Positions 36,632-46,729 are shown, counted from the first letter of the stretch. The stretch: DNA of 64,000 nucleotides from an uncultured Arthrobacter sp. (GCF_947495145.1 NZ_CANLXP010000005.1:117673-181672), one strand, 5' to 3'. Numbers and translations are program-made. The notes: a model not told the origin generated them from the sequence alone.

Positions 36632-36937
36632 ATGGCTAAGAAGTCAAAGATTGCTCGCAACGAGCAGCGCAAGGTCATTGTTGAGCGCTACGCGGCCAAG
36701 CGCCTCGAGCTCAAGAAGACGCTTGTTGACGAGAACGCAACGGACGAGGCTCGCGAGGCTGCACGCCTCGGCCTGCAGAAGCTGCCCCGCAACGCGTCGC
36801 CGGTTCGCCTGCGCAATCGCGACCAGATTGACGGGCGCCCCCGCGGCACCCTCCAGAAGTTCGGCATCTCGCGTGTCCGCTTCCGCGATATGGCGCACCG
36901 CGGCGAGCTGCCCGGCGTAACCAAGTCCAGCTGGTAG
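36632..36937 (+). CDS. rpsN: 30S ribosomal protein S14 (zinc-ribbon-free type)
   Basis: [101 protein letters not shown]. Confidence 0.97.
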   Translation: MAKKSKIARNEQRKVIVERYAAKRLELKKTLVDENATDEAREAARLGLQKLPRNASPVRLRNRDQIDGRPRGTLQKFGISRVRFRDMAHRGELPGVTKSSW

Positions 36938-36969
36938 TTCCAACGGGCATCACCGCTCGATGAACTGCC

Positions 36970-37010
36970 GATCAGGGCGGCGACCAGATGGTCGCCGCCC
37001 TGATCGCTTT
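36970..37010 (+). terminator. Intrinsic terminator-like hairpin after rpsN
   Basis: gatcagggcggcgacc-agat-ggtcgccgccctgatc then gcttt, 16-bp perfect stem. Confidence 0.85.
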
Positions 37011-37192
37011 AAGGGCACCTGCGGGTCTTCAGGAGGTCTCGAGACGGAAAATAGGTTCGAATTGCGCCAAATACCGGGTAGAAATGCCTGAATCTGCGGG
37101 ACTTTGCGATTGAAGCTGGTAGGTTTTCCTCCAGAAGCTTCGCCAGAACGGTGAGGTTCTGAAAAATCCGCACAAGTCCAGGAGGACATACA

Positions 37193-37483
37193 TTGGCTAA
37201 GAAAGAGACCAAGAACCGCAGCGAACTGGTGGCCGAGGTAGCAGCGAAGGCTGACACCAGCCAGACTGCCGTGAACAGCGTGCTGGATGCCCTGTTCGAC
37301 GTTCTCGCTTCCTCCGCCAAGAACGACGTCAAGGTCACCATTCCGGGCTGGCTGGCAGTCGAGCGCACCGAGCGTGCAGCACGCACCGGCCGCAACCCCC
37401 AGACCGGCGAGACCATCGAGATTGCAGCAGGCAGCAGCGTCAAGCTGACCGCCGGTTCCAAGCTCAAGGCTGCCGTCAAGTAA
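37193..37483 (+). CDS. HU family DNA-binding protein
   Basis: TTG start; MAKKETKNRSELVAEVAAKADTSQTAVNSVLDALFDVLASSAKNDVKVTIPGWLAVERTERAARTGRNPQTGETIEIAAGSSVKLTAGSKLKAAVK. Confidence 0.95.
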   Translation: MAKKETKNRSELVAEVAAKADTSQTAVNSVLDALFDVLASSAKNDVKVTIPGWLAVERTERAARTGRNPQTGETIEIAAGSSVKLTAGSKLKAAVK

Positions 37484-37494
37484 GTCAGCTGATC

Positions 37495-37535
37495 CGAGGG
37501 CTGCCACCACCTGGGTGGCAGCCCTCGTTTCGTTT
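37495..37535 (+). terminator. Intrinsic terminator after the HU gene
   Basis: cgagggctgccacc-acctg-ggtggcagccctcg followed by tttcgttt. Confidence 0.9.
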
Positions 37536-37599
37536 AAGCGGATGATCCGCCGTGCATCAGACCACGATAGTTTGGCCGTTGTTCTACTGCGGGTAGACA

Positions 37600-39756
37600 A
37601 TGGAAGGCGTGGCCACAACAACGAACCAGTCGAAGCGCGGCAATGCCGGCGCCGCCGGCGAGAGCGGGGTCAGGCCGGCCTGGCTGATCGTCGCCGGCGC
37701 CGCCGTTCTTGTTGCGGTGGTGCTTGCTCTCGCGTTCTCCGGAGCAGCGGCGCCACGGCAGCTCAGCGACCCGGGCGTCCTCACCCGATGGGGCCTGCCC
37801 ATATCGAAGGCCGTACACAATATTGCTGTTGCCGCGGTCATCGGCTCACTGGTCTTCGCGGCAGTAATCCTGCCCCGAAACGTCCGCTCACGAAGCGGAT
37901 CCAACCGCTCAGGCAGCGCTGATGCTGCGGCGGAGACGGGCGAAACGCCTGCCTTCGCCAAGGCAATGGCCCTCGCATCCTGGGCGGCAGTTGCCTGGAC
38001 CCTTTCCGCTCTCGCTGTCCTGGTGCTGACCTACTCGGATGCCGCCGGTTTGCCGCTGAGCTCAGATCCCGTTTACACCCAGGGCCTGGCTTCCTATCTG
38101 ACTGACTTCGACACAGGCCGGGCCTGGCTCTCCACCACGATGATCGCCGCCGTCGTTGCAACCATGACGTTCGGCGTACGCTCCAGCCTCTGGCTGGCCC
38201 TCACACTGCTGCTGGCTCTCGGCGGTCTGGTGCCGATGGCGCTGATCGGGCATTCCGCCGGCGGTGATGATCACTATGCCGCCATCAACTCCATCGCGCT
38301 CCACCTCGTGGGCGTCTGCCTCTGGGTGGGTGGAATCATTGTCCTGGCCGTCATCGGCGGCAAGCTCGGGACGCAGACGACGGCAGTGCTGAAGCGGTTC
38401 TCAGCGCTTGCCGGTTTCGCGTTCGCTCTGGTCTTCCTCTCAGGCATCATCAACGCGAGCCTGCGCATCGGCAGCCTTGCCCAGCTCGGCTCCGAATGGG
38501 GACTGCTGGTGACCTTCAAGGCCATCGCCACGATCCTCCTTGGCGGAATCGGGCTCATGCACCGGCAGTGGATCATTCCGCGGCTGGACACCAACCTGTC
38601 GGCACGGCGCGTGCTCTGGCAGCTCATCGCCGTCGAGCTGGCTATCATGGCAGCAGTGTCCGGCGTTGCGGTAGCGCTCGCGCGAACAGCGCCGCCGGGC
38701 TCCGAGCAGCTGCAGCCGGACGCCACCCCGGCTCGCATCCTCACCGGCTATGAACTGCCGCCGGAGCCGACGCCGATGCGCTGGCTTACCGAGTGGCGCC
38801 CCGACTGGCTCTGGATCGCTTTCGCGATCACAGTGGCTGCCGCCTACGTCCTGGGCATGCTGAAGCTGCGCCGTCGCGGTGATTCGTGGCCGGTGCTGCG
38901 CCTCGTCTCCTGGTTTGTCGGACTGATCGCCCTGACGTACTTCACGTCCGGAGCACCCGCCGTCTACGGCATGGTGCTTTTCAGCGCACACATGGTCGAT
39001 CACATGGCGCTGACCATGGTGGTGCCGCTGTTCCTTGTCATCGGCGCGCCCGTCACACTCGCGCTGAAGGCGCTCACCCCGCGCACTGACGGCAGCCGTG
39101 GTATCCGGGAGTGGATCCTCGTGATCGTCCACTCGAAGTTCTCCGCGCTGGTCACCCATCCTCTGTTTGCGGCTGCAAACTTCGCCGGATCCATCGTGAT
39201 CTTCTACTACTCGCCGCTGTTCGGCTTTGCGCTGCGCGAGCATGTGGGACATGAGCTCATGAACCTGCACTTCCTGCTCACCGGGTACATCTTTGTGCTG
39301 ACCATGATCGGAACCGACCCCATCCCTCGCCGTGCACCGTTCCCGCTGCGGCTGCTGCTCCTCTTCGCCACCATGGCCTTCCACGCGTTCTTCGGCGTCG
39401 CGCTGACGGGAGGCACCTCACTGCTGCAGGCATCCTGGTTCGGGAATATGGGCCGGGACTGGGGGCCTTCCGCTCTGGAGGACCAGCAGATCGGCGGTGC
39501 GGTGACCTGGGGAATCGGTGAAATACCGACGCTCCTGCTGGCGATCGGCGTAGCCGTGATGTGGTCCCGCAGCGACGCAAAGGAATCGCGCCGCAAGGAC
39601 CGGGCGGCTGACCGGAATAACGATGCCGAGCTCTCGGCTTATAACAACATGTTCGCCTCGCTGGCGGAACGGAACAGCACCCGGCCTTCCACGCGGCGCT
39701 CGTCCCACGACGCCCCGGCAGGACAGCGCCCAACCCCACCAGGAGATTCTGAATGA
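37600..39756 (+). CDS. CopD-CtaG fusion: copper resistance D domain plus cytochrome c oxidase assembly factor CtaG-like domain
   Basis: 718 aa; N-term CopD-like TM domain (HLVGVCLWVGGIIVLAVIGGKL, GSLAQLGSEWGLLVTFKAIATILLGGIG), C-term CtaG-like (HMVDHMALTMVVPLFLVIGAPVTLALKAL, REHVGHELMNLHFLLTGYIFVLTMIGTDPIPR). Confidence 0.92.
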   Translation: MEGVATTTNQSKRGNAGAAGESGVRPAWLIVAGAAVLVAVVLALAFSGAAAPRQLSDPGVLTRWGLPISKAVHNIAVAAVIGSLVFAAVILPRNVRSRSGSNRSGSADAAAETGETPAFAKAMALASWAAVAWTLSALAVLVLTYSDAAGLPLSSDPVYTQGLASYLTDFDTGRAWLSTTMIAAVVATMTFGVRSSLWLALTLLLALGGLVPMALIGHSAGGDDHYAAINSIALHLVGVCLWVGGIIVLAVIGGKLGTQTTAVLKRFSALAGFAFALVFLSGIINASLRIGSLAQLGSEWGLLVTFKAIATILLGGIGLMHRQWIIPRLDTNLSARRVLWQLIAVELAIMAAVSGVAVALARTAPPGSEQLQPDATPARILTGYELPPEPTPMRWLTEWRPDWLWIAFAITVAAAYVLGMLKLRRRGDSWPVLRLVSWFVGLIALTYFTSGAPAVYGMVLFSAHMVDHMALTMVVPLFLVIGAPVTLALKALTPRTDGSRGIREWILVIVHSKFSALVTHPLFAAANFAGSIVIFYYSPLFGFALREHVGHELMNLHFLLTGYIFVLTMIGTDPIPRRAPFPLRLLLLFATMAFHAFFGVALTGGTSLLQASWFGNMGRDWGPSALEDQQIGGAVTWGIGEIPTLLLAIGVAVMWSRSDAKESRRKDRAADRNNDAELSAYNNMFASLAERNSTRPSTRRSSHDAPAGQRPTPPGDSE

Positions 39757-41762
39757 CCGAAACCTCCCTCCGCGTCGGCTACCGCGTCCGTGCGTCAGAA
39801 CTCGTCGGACGGAACTGGCTCAACACCGGCGGCAGGCAGCTGACGCTCAAGGATCTGCGCGGGAAGATCGTCCTGCTCGACTTCTGGACCTTCTGCTGCA
39901 TCAACTGCCTCCATGTTCTTGACGAGCTTCGCCCGCTTGAGGCGAAGTACTCCGACGTCTTCGTTACGGTGGGCGTCCATTCGCCCAAGTTCGAGCATGA
40001 GGCTGATCCGGTTGCTCTTGCAGCAGCAGTGGAGCGGTACGAGATTCATCACCCGGTGCTGGATGACCCGGAGCTGGACACCTGGCAGGCATACACTGCC
40101 CGGGCATGGCCCACGCTGGTGGTCGTTGACCCCGAGGGCTACATCGTGGCGCACCTCTCCGGCGAGGGTCACGCGGCCGGGCTCGAGTCGCTGGTCGAGG
40201 AACTGGTGGCCGAGCACGAGGCAAAGGGCACGCTGCACCGCGGAGACGGACCGTATGTGCCCGCCGAGCCCACCGCGGGCAACCTCCGCTTCCCGGGTAA
40301 GGTGCTCGCGCTGCCCGCAACCAATACATTCCTTGTGGGCGACAGCGGCCACCACCGCCTGGTGGAGCTGGAGGCGGACCTCGAGACGGTGCGGCGCACC
40401 ATCGGCTCCGGCACCCGCGGCTTCGCCGACGGCGGCCGGGACGAGGCTCAGTTCAATGAGCCGCAGGGACTCACGCTGCTTCCGGCGCCGATTGCGCGGC
40501 AGGTGGGGTACGACGTCGTCGTTGCCGATACGGTCAATCACCGCTTGCGGGGGGTGGCGCTGGAGACCGGTGCGGTGAGCACCATTGCAGGAAACGGGGT
40601 TCAGCGACTGCTCGATGCGGGCAACCAGGTGAAGGCCCGTCCGGTGGAGCTGCAGGAGGTCTCGCATGACCTCGGCGGCGATGCCGGAGATATCCCCGAG
40701 GATGCTGCGCCGCGGCTGGAAGACACGTTCCTCGGCACCGACGCCCTGAACGTCTCCCTCTCGTCCCCCTGGGACGTCATCTGGTCCACCACGCTGGAGC
40801 GGGTGGTCATCGCCATGGCGGGAACCCATCAGATCTTCGCCTTTGACCCGCTCACCGGTGCGGTGGACATCCTGGCCGGCACGGGGCTTGAGGGCCTGCT
40901 GGACGGTGATTCGAGCGCAGCCTGGTTTGCCCAGTCCTCGGGACTGGCCGAGGACGCGCACGGCAACATCTGGGTGGCTGATTCCGAGACCTCGGCCCTG
41001 CGCGTGCTGAGCTTCCTCACAGTCAACGGCAGGAGCCGCACGCAGGTCCAGTCGGCTATCGGCACCGGATTGTTCGACTTCGGGTTCCGGGACGGCGAGG
41101 CAGACCAGGCACGGCTGCAGCACCCGCTGGGAGTCACGGCGTTGCCCGACGGCTCGATCGCCATTGCGGACACCTACAACGGCGCGGTGCGACGGTATGA
41201 CCCGGCCACACGGAAAGTATCAACTCTGATGCGAGGGCTCGCAGAGCCCTCCGACGTACTCGTCGACCAGGCGCCGGTGGAGTCGGGCGGCGAACCACTG
41301 CTGATCGTGGTCGAGGCGAACAAGCACCAGCTCGTGCGGCTACCGATTCCCAAGGAGGCGCTGGCAGTCGATGAGGGCGCCTCGCAGACGCAGCGGCCCA
41401 AGACGGCCGTAGCCGCGGGGGAGTTCTCCGTGACGGTAAGGTTCAGCGCGCCGAAAGGCCAGAAGCTTGACGACCGGTGGGGCGATCCTACGCAGCTCAA
41501 GATTTCGTCGTCGCCGGAGTCGCTCCTGGTGTCCGGCGGCGGCACCGGAGTCGGCCTGGAGCGCCAGCTGGTGCTGTCCGACGAGGTGTCCGAGGGCGTC
41601 GTTCACATCACCGCCCGCGCTGCGGCCTGCGACGGTGAGCCGGGCGGAGAGATACCCGACCACGCCGCATGCCACCTGTACCAGCAGGATTGGGGTATTC
41701 CGGTGACTCTCGATGCGAATGGCGAAACCGAACTGACGCTGGACCTGCGCGGGCTCGACTAG
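39753..41762 (+). CDS. Thioredoxin-like / NHL repeat-containing protein
   Basis: KIVLLDFWTFCCINCLHVLDELRPLEAKY plus NHL repeats (FPGKVLALPATNTFLVGDSGHHRLVEL, LQHPLGVTALPDGSIAIADTYNGAVRRYDP). Confidence 0.95.
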   Translation: MTETSLRVGYRVRASELVGRNWLNTGGRQLTLKDLRGKIVLLDFWTFCCINCLHVLDELRPLEAKYSDVFVTVGVHSPKFEHEADPVALAAAVERYEIHHPVLDDPELDTWQAYTARAWPTLVVVDPEGYIVAHLSGEGHAAGLESLVEELVAEHEAKGTLHRGDGPYVPAEPTAGNLRFPGKVLALPATNTFLVGDSGHHRLVELEADLETVRRTIGSGTRGFADGGRDEAQFNEPQGLTLLPAPIARQVGYDVVVADTVNHRLRGVALETGAVSTIAGNGVQRLLDAGNQVKARPVELQEVSHDLGGDAGDIPEDAAPRLEDTFLGTDALNVSLSSPWDVIWSTTLERVVIAMAGTHQIFAFDPLTGAVDILAGTGLEGLLDGDSSAAWFAQSSGLAEDAHGNIWVADSETSALRVLSFLTVNGRSRTQVQSAIGTGLFDFGFRDGEADQARLQHPLGVTALPDGSIAIADTYNGAVRRYDPATRKVSTLMRGLAEPSDVLVDQAPVESGGEPLLIVVEANKHQLVRLPIPKEALAVDEGASQTQRPKTAVAAGEFSVTVRFSAPKGQKLDDRWGDPTQLKISSSPESLLVSGGGTGVGLERQLVLSDEVSEGVVHITARAAACDGEPGGEIPDHAACHLYQQDWGIPVTLDANGETELTLDLRGLD

Positions 41763-42742
41763 TACTCCACCACGGGAGTTACGGTGATGCCCTCGTCGGT
41801 GACAGCCAGGCGGGCCGTGAAGCCGAACTCCTGGGAAACGCTGACGGGCTCGATAATGCCGGTGAACAGGTCCTGCAGGCTGGTTTCCAGCAGAACTGTG
41901 CCGGTGAGGGGCGAAATGACCCAGTCCCCGTTGAACGGTTCGATCCGTACTTCCGGGTACTCCGTGATGGACCAGGCGATGGGCCCGGCTACCCGGTTCT
42001 CGGTTTCAAAGCCGAACGGACAGTTGGCAGGCTGGAACACCGTCTGCTCGGCGCAGGAGTCAAGAAACGTCCTCAACTGTGCGGTCACGCCTTCAGCCAG
42101 CGCAGGGGTCGCGGCGGTGGCAAGGTTTATGCGGGTTGGGCCCTGCTGGCGGTCCGTCACGGCAACGGTCTGTGCGGGCGCAGCAAAGTACTCGCTTGTG
42201 TAGTGCGACTCCACCTCGGCTGGGTAGAAGACCGCAAACTGGTTGCGCCCTTCAGGCATCACCACGCGCGTGCCGTTGAGCGTGGCCTCGTTCTGGTTGA
42301 TTACGGAGACTTCCAGCGTCGGCAGGTTTGAGGGCACAAACTCCCACCGGTTGAAGAAGAGCCAGTCCGTGCCGGTCTTTTCCAACATGAAGGCCGTGGT
42401 GTGCTCGGCATCGTTGATTGTGTAGCTCACGTCCACCGTCACCCGGTTCTCGCCGGACGGCTGCGGCGACCCCACTTCGACGTTCTCCACACCCTCCGTT
42501 GCCCGCTGCAGGGCCGGGCCGTCGAGGAGCGCGGCATTTGCATCCGGGACTGTGGCGTTGAGCAGCCCCAGCGCCCTTTCTCCCTCACCCTGACGAAGCG
42601 CTTCCAGGTAGCTTTCCACCTGCTGGTGCGGGCCGAAGACGTGCGTGTTGACCAGGGTCACGGTTGCGATCGCCGCCACGATAGCGAGCATGAGGCCGAG
42701 CAGCCAGGCGGCCAGGACTCGGATCAGGCGGGACGAATGCAC
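41759..42742 (-). CDS. Hypothetical membrane-anchored protein
   Basis: N-terminal TM LIRVLAAWLLGLMLAIVAAIATVTLV then extracellular domain; convergent 4-nt overlap with the NHL gene. Confidence 0.75.
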   Translation of the reverse strand: MHSSRLIRVLAAWLLGLMLAIVAAIATVTLVNTHVFGPHQQVESYLEALRQGEGERALGLLNATVPDANAALLDGPALQRATEGVENVEVGSPQPSGENRVTVDVSYTINDAEHTTAFMLEKTGTDWLFFNRWEFVPSNLPTLEVSVINQNEATLNGTRVVMPEGRNQFAVFYPAEVESHYTSEYFAAPAQTVAVTDRQQGPTRINLATAATPALAEGVTAQLRTFLDSCAEQTVFQPANCPFGFETENRVAGPIAWSITEYPEVRIEPFNGDWVISPLTGTVLLETSLQDLFTGIIEPVSVSQEFGFTARLAVTDEGITVTPVVEY

Positions 42743-42773
42743 CCTCTTACGTTACCCAATGGCGGTGCCACAC

Positions 42774-44486
42774 CTACCAACGACGACGGCGGCGCCTCCG
42801 CTGGGTTGCGAAAAGACCGCGCACCAGTTCGACTCCGATGGTGCCGGCGGTCTTGAGGGCGAAGTCCATCATTTCGTTTTTCTCCTGCCTCTGGCTCCCG
42901 GAACGTGGGGCTGGCGGAGGGCTCCAGTCGCCGTCCGGAGTCTGTTGATTCGGGCGAATGGTCGGCGGACGGCTGCTGGGCTTGCCGAGGATGTCCTCCT
43001 CGATGCGGCGAGCCTCCGCATCGATCTCGGCTTGCGAGGGGAGGCGACCGGCAGGTTGGCCGCGGGTCTGTGGCGTCGTCGTCGGCGGCTCCTGCCGGGC
43101 AGGTGTCTCCGCCGGAGCCGCTTCGGATGCGGAAAGCTTCTCGAAGGCGGAGTGGCTGTCGATGGGTGTGCCGTAGTCGGCGAGGAGCGGCGAGTTCCTC
43201 ACGATCTCCTCTACCGTGCCTGCCGGCGACGGCCCCATCGTGGACTGCGGCGAGAACATCCTGGTCCAGGCCACCGGGGTGGGGACGCCGTTCTCATTCA
43301 TGACGGTGACCACGGCCTCGCCGATGCTGGCGGACGTGAGCACCTCTTCGAGGTCATAGGGGCTGATGGGGAAGGTGGAAACCGTGGATTCGAGGGCCTT
43401 GGCATCGTCGGGAGTAAAGGCACGCAGCGCATGCTGCACACGGTTGGCGAGCTGTCCCAGGACCTCGGACGGGACGTCGCGCGGCGTCTGGGTTACGAAG
43501 AAGACGCCTACGCCTTTGGAGCGGATCAGCCGAACCGTGGTTTGGATTGATTGCAGGAAGGCCTTGGACGCACCGTTGAAGAGCAGGTGGGCCTCATCGA
43601 GGAAGAAGACCAGCTTTGGCCTGTCGGTGTCTCCTACCTCGGGGAGGTCCGCGAAGAGATCTGCCACCAGCCACATGAGGAAAGTGGAGAAGAGCTGCGG
43701 TTTTTGCTGAAGGGTGGGCAATTCCAGACAGCTGATGATGCCTCGTCCAGCGGCATCGGCGCGCAGGAAGTCGTCGGTGTCGAACTCCGGCTCGCCGAAG
43801 AACCGGTCCATCCCCTGGGCTTCGAGGGTGATGAGCTCGCGCAGGATGACGCCCGCGGTTGCCTTGGAGAGCCCGCCGAGTTGCTCCAGGGCGTCCTTCC
43901 CCTCATTCGAGATGAGGAAGGAGATGACCGCGCGGAGGTCAGCGAGATTGAACAGTTCCAGGTTTGCCTTGTCGGCGTAATGGAATACAAGTTGCAGACT
44001 GGATTCCTGCGTTTCGTTCAGGTCCAGCACACGCGCGAGCAGCAGTGGCCCGAAATCTGAGATCGTGGCCCGGATGGGCACACCCACACCATCTCCGCCG
44101 AGGGAGAAGTACTCGACCGGGAAGCTCGCGGCAGTCCAGGCCTGGCCGACGGACCGGGTGCGTCGCAGGAGCTTGTCGGTGCCCGCGCCCGGCGATGACA
44201 AGCCGGTGAGGTCTCCCTTGATGTCAGCGAGGAAGACCGGAACACCGTTCGCGCTCAGTTGTTCGGCCATGACCTGCAGGGTGATGGTCTTTCCGGTTCC
44301 GGTAGCGCCGGACACGAGGCCATGACGGTTCATCATGGCCAGCGGCAGGCGCACAACCGCGTCCGGGTGCACTGTGTTGTCCACAATGGCTGCGCCCAGC
44401 TGGATGGCTGGCTCGTCGAAAGTGTATCCGGCAGCGATCTGCTTAAGGTGCTCTTCCGGTGTGTGCTTTGTGTCTTTGCTCGCCAT
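42774..44486 (-). CDS. HerA-like helicase/ATPase (DUF853 family)
   Basis: HGLVSGATGTGKTITLQVMAEQLSANGVPVFLADIKGDLTGLSSPG; KLVFFLDEAHLLFNGASKAFLQSIQTTVRLIRSKGVGVFFVTQTPRDVPSEVLGQLANRVQHALRAF. Confidence 0.95.
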   Translation of the reverse strand: MASKDTKHTPEEHLKQIAAGYTFDEPAIQLGAAIVDNTVHPDAVVRLPLAMMNRHGLVSGATGTGKTITLQVMAEQLSANGVPVFLADIKGDLTGLSSPGAGTDKLLRRTRSVGQAWTAASFPVEYFSLGGDGVGVPIRATISDFGPLLLARVLDLNETQESSLQLVFHYADKANLELFNLADLRAVISFLISNEGKDALEQLGGLSKATAGVILRELITLEAQGMDRFFGEPEFDTDDFLRADAAGRGIISCLELPTLQQKPQLFSTFLMWLVADLFADLPEVGDTDRPKLVFFLDEAHLLFNGASKAFLQSIQTTVRLIRSKGVGVFFVTQTPRDVPSEVLGQLANRVQHALRAFTPDDAKALESTVSTFPISPYDLEEVLTSASIGEAVVTVMNENGVPTPVAWTRMFSPQSTMGPSPAGTVEEIVRNSPLLADYGTPIDSHSAFEKLSASEAAPAETPARQEPPTTTPQTRGQPAGRLPSQAEIDAEARRIEEDILGKPSSRPPTIRPNQQTPDGDWSPPPAPRSGSQRQEKNEMMDFALKTAGTIGVELVRGLFATQRRRRRRRW

Positions 44487-44513
44487 GGACCTCAGCGTAC
44501 AACCCGCTCCGTA

Positions 44514-45839
44514 TCAACCGGCGACGGCGTGGCTCCCACCGCTAGTGCCGGTACCGTCCCCGTTGTCGCTGCTGCCGCTATTCCTATCCATGGCGCGGTC
44601 GGATTCGCGTGCGCTCGCCAGTTCCTCGGCCCGTTCCTCGTTGGCTTCGGCGGTCAGCGCGGCGCCGGCATCGGCATCGCGGGTCAGGTTTTCGCCGGTC
44701 TCAGCGTCGAACAGGTGTAGTTTGCGGGTGTCCAGCCAGATCTCGGACTCACGGCCGCCGCGGATACGGCTTGCAGCGTCAAGCGTCACCACAACCTGCG
44801 GCCGCAGTTCATCGGCATCCATATCCCGTGCGAGGTTGTTCAGAAGCTCCCGAACCTCGGGGGAGGGGTCGAAGTTGATGTAGCCGTACTGTTCATTACC
44901 GAGCCACTCGGTGTGCGTGAGCGTTGCGTTGAACGTCGAACCGTGCGGCTTCTTCGCTTCATCGACGAGCTTGGCGTCTTCGAAGAACTCCGGACGCACG
45001 CCCACGAGGACCACCTTGCGGCCTTCCGCCTTCGCCGCCCGATCCGCAGGAATGTCCAGTGCACCGAGCGCGGTCTGGAGCTTGCCGTTCTCGATGGTGG
45101 CGGGAAGGAAGTTCATTGAAGGGGAACCGATAAAGCCGGCGACGAACAGGTTGACCGGCTGTTCGTAAAGTTCCCGCGGCGAAGCGATCTGCTGCAGTTC
45201 GCCCTTCTTCAGGACGGCTACCCGGTCGCCGAGGGTCATGGCTTCGGTCTGGTCATGGGTGACGTAGACCGATGTTGTCCCCAACCGCCGCTGCATCTGC
45301 GAAATCTCCGACCGCATCTGCCCGCGAAGCTTGGCATCAAGGTTGGACAGCGGCTCGTCAAAGAGGAAGGCATCCGCTTGCCGCACGATCGCCCGGCCCA
45401 TCGCAACGCGCTGACGCTGGCCACCTGAGAGGTTTGCCGGCTTTCGCTGCAGATGATCGGTCAGTTCCAGCGTGGCGGCCGCACCGGTGACCAGGCGTTC
45501 CACCTCTTCCTCGCTGTGCTTGCCCTTTGCGAGACGGAGAGGGAACGCGATGTTCTCATACACCGTCAGGTGTGGATAGAGCGCGTAGTTCTGGAACACC
45601 ATGGCAAGGTTCCGGTCACGGGGCGCCTTCGAATTGACCCGCTCGTCGTTGATGTAGAGATCACCCGAGGTGATGTCCTCGAGGCCCACAATCATGCGCA
45701 GCAGGGTTGATTTGCCGCAGCCCGAAGGGCCAACGAGGATGATGAACTCGCCGTCCTCGATATCAATACTGATGTCATTGACGGCCGGGAACCCGTCCCC
45801 ATACTTTTTGACGAGGTTCTTCAGCGTTATAGAAGCCAT
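44514..45839 (-). CDS. Sugar ABC transporter ATP-binding protein (UgpC/MsmK/SugC type)
   Basis: GPSGCGKSTLLRMIVGLEDITSGDLYI; LSGGQRQRVAMGRAIVRQADAFLFDEPLSNLDAKLR; C-terminal TOBE region. Confidence 0.95.
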   Translation of the reverse strand: MASITLKNLVKKYGDGFPAVNDISIDIEDGEFIILVGPSGCGKSTLLRMIVGLEDITSGDLYINDERVNSKAPRDRNLAMVFQNYALYPHLTVYENIAFPLRLAKGKHSEEEVERLVTGAAATLELTDHLQRKPANLSGGQRQRVAMGRAIVRQADAFLFDEPLSNLDAKLRGQMRSEISQMQRRLGTTSVYVTHDQTEAMTLGDRVAVLKKGELQQIASPRELYEQPVNLFVAGFIGSPSMNFLPATIENGKLQTALGALDIPADRAAKAEGRKVVLVGVRPEFFEDAKLVDEAKKPHGSTFNATLTHTEWLGNEQYGYINFDPSPEVRELLNNLARDMDADELRPQVVVTLDAASRIRGGRESEIWLDTRKLHLFDAETGENLTRDADAGAALTAEANEERAEELASARESDRAMDRNSGSSDNGDGTGTSGGSHAVAG

Positions 45840-45883
45840 GTTCTGGTTCCTCTTCTTTCAGTTGCTCAAGATTTGTTTGGTAC

Positions 45884-46729
45884 TCAACCCTTGACTGCGC
45901 CCTGGGTCAGGCCTGAGACGATCTGCCGCTGGAACAGCAGCACCAGCAGCACAACCGGAATGGTCACAATGATTGCCGCCGCTGAGATTGCGCCGGTGGG
46001 GGATTCGAACTGCGAGGCCCCGGTGAAGAACGCAAGCGCGGCGGGCACTGGACGGGCCGCCTCCGTCGACGTCAGCGATATGCCGTACACGAAGTCGTTC
46101 CATGCAATGAAGAAGGCGATGATCGCCGTCGTGAACACCCCGGGTGCGGCGAGCGGAACAATGGCTTTGCGGAACGCCTGCCAGGTTGTGGCGCCGTCCA
46201 CCTGTGCCGCCTGCTCCAGTTCCCACGGGATCTGACGGAAAAAGGCTGCCAGCGTCCAGATCGAGATGGGAAGGGTGAGCGACAGGTAGGGGATGATCAG
46301 GCCGAGCCAGGTGTCATACAGTCCGATGGTCCGCCAGAGATTGAACAGCGGCGTCACGATCGAGATAACCGGAAAGATCGACACGGCCAGCGCCGTCGTC
46401 AGAATAATCTTCTTGCCGGGGAAGTCCAGCCGCGCGATCGCGTAGGCACACAGGGTGGCCAATACAACGGCGATGAACGTCGCAATGAGCGAGATCCCGA
46501 TTGAGTTCCAGAGTGCCGAGAGGAACAGCCCCTGCGCGTCGCCCACCAGGATCTGTTCGTAGTTGTCGAGAGTGGCCAAACCGGGCGAAGGGAGGAAGCT
46601 GCCGTTGGTCAGGTCTCCGGGCGCCTTGAACGAGGTGGCGAGGATGGAAGCGACGGGGAACAGCGCGTAGACGAGAACAAGGATGGAGATGATCGTCCAG
46701 ACGATCTTGTCGCGGCCAGTCGATTTCAT
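45884..46729 (-). CDS. Carbohydrate ABC permease (SugB-like)
   Basis: ELEQAAQVDGATTWQAFRKAIVPLAAPGVFTTAIIAFFIAWNDFVYGISL EAA motif. Confidence 0.93.
   Translation of the reverse strand: MKSTGRDKIVWTIISILVLVYALFPVASILATSFKAPGDLTNGSFLPSPGLATLDNYEQILVGDAQGLFLSALWNSIGISLIATFIAVVLATLCAYAIARLDFPGKKIILTTALAVSIFPVISIVTPLFNLWRTIGLYDTWLGLIIPYLSLTLPISIWTLAAFFRQIPWELEQAAQVDGATTWQAFRKAIVPLAAPGVFTTAIIAFFIAWNDFVYGISLTSTEAARPVPAALAFFTGASQFESPTGAISAAAIIVTIPVVLLVLLFQRQIVSGLTQGAVKG

Noticed and set aside
36950-37621. 223-aa minus-strand ORF over the HU gene
   Set aside because: Antisense to a clear HU gene and spans two strong terminators.
42774-44486. HerA-like ATPase as part of a defence system
   Set aside because: No partner nuclease (NurA, SIR2, DUF4297) next to it; the DUF853 type is a common chromosomal gene in actinobacteria.
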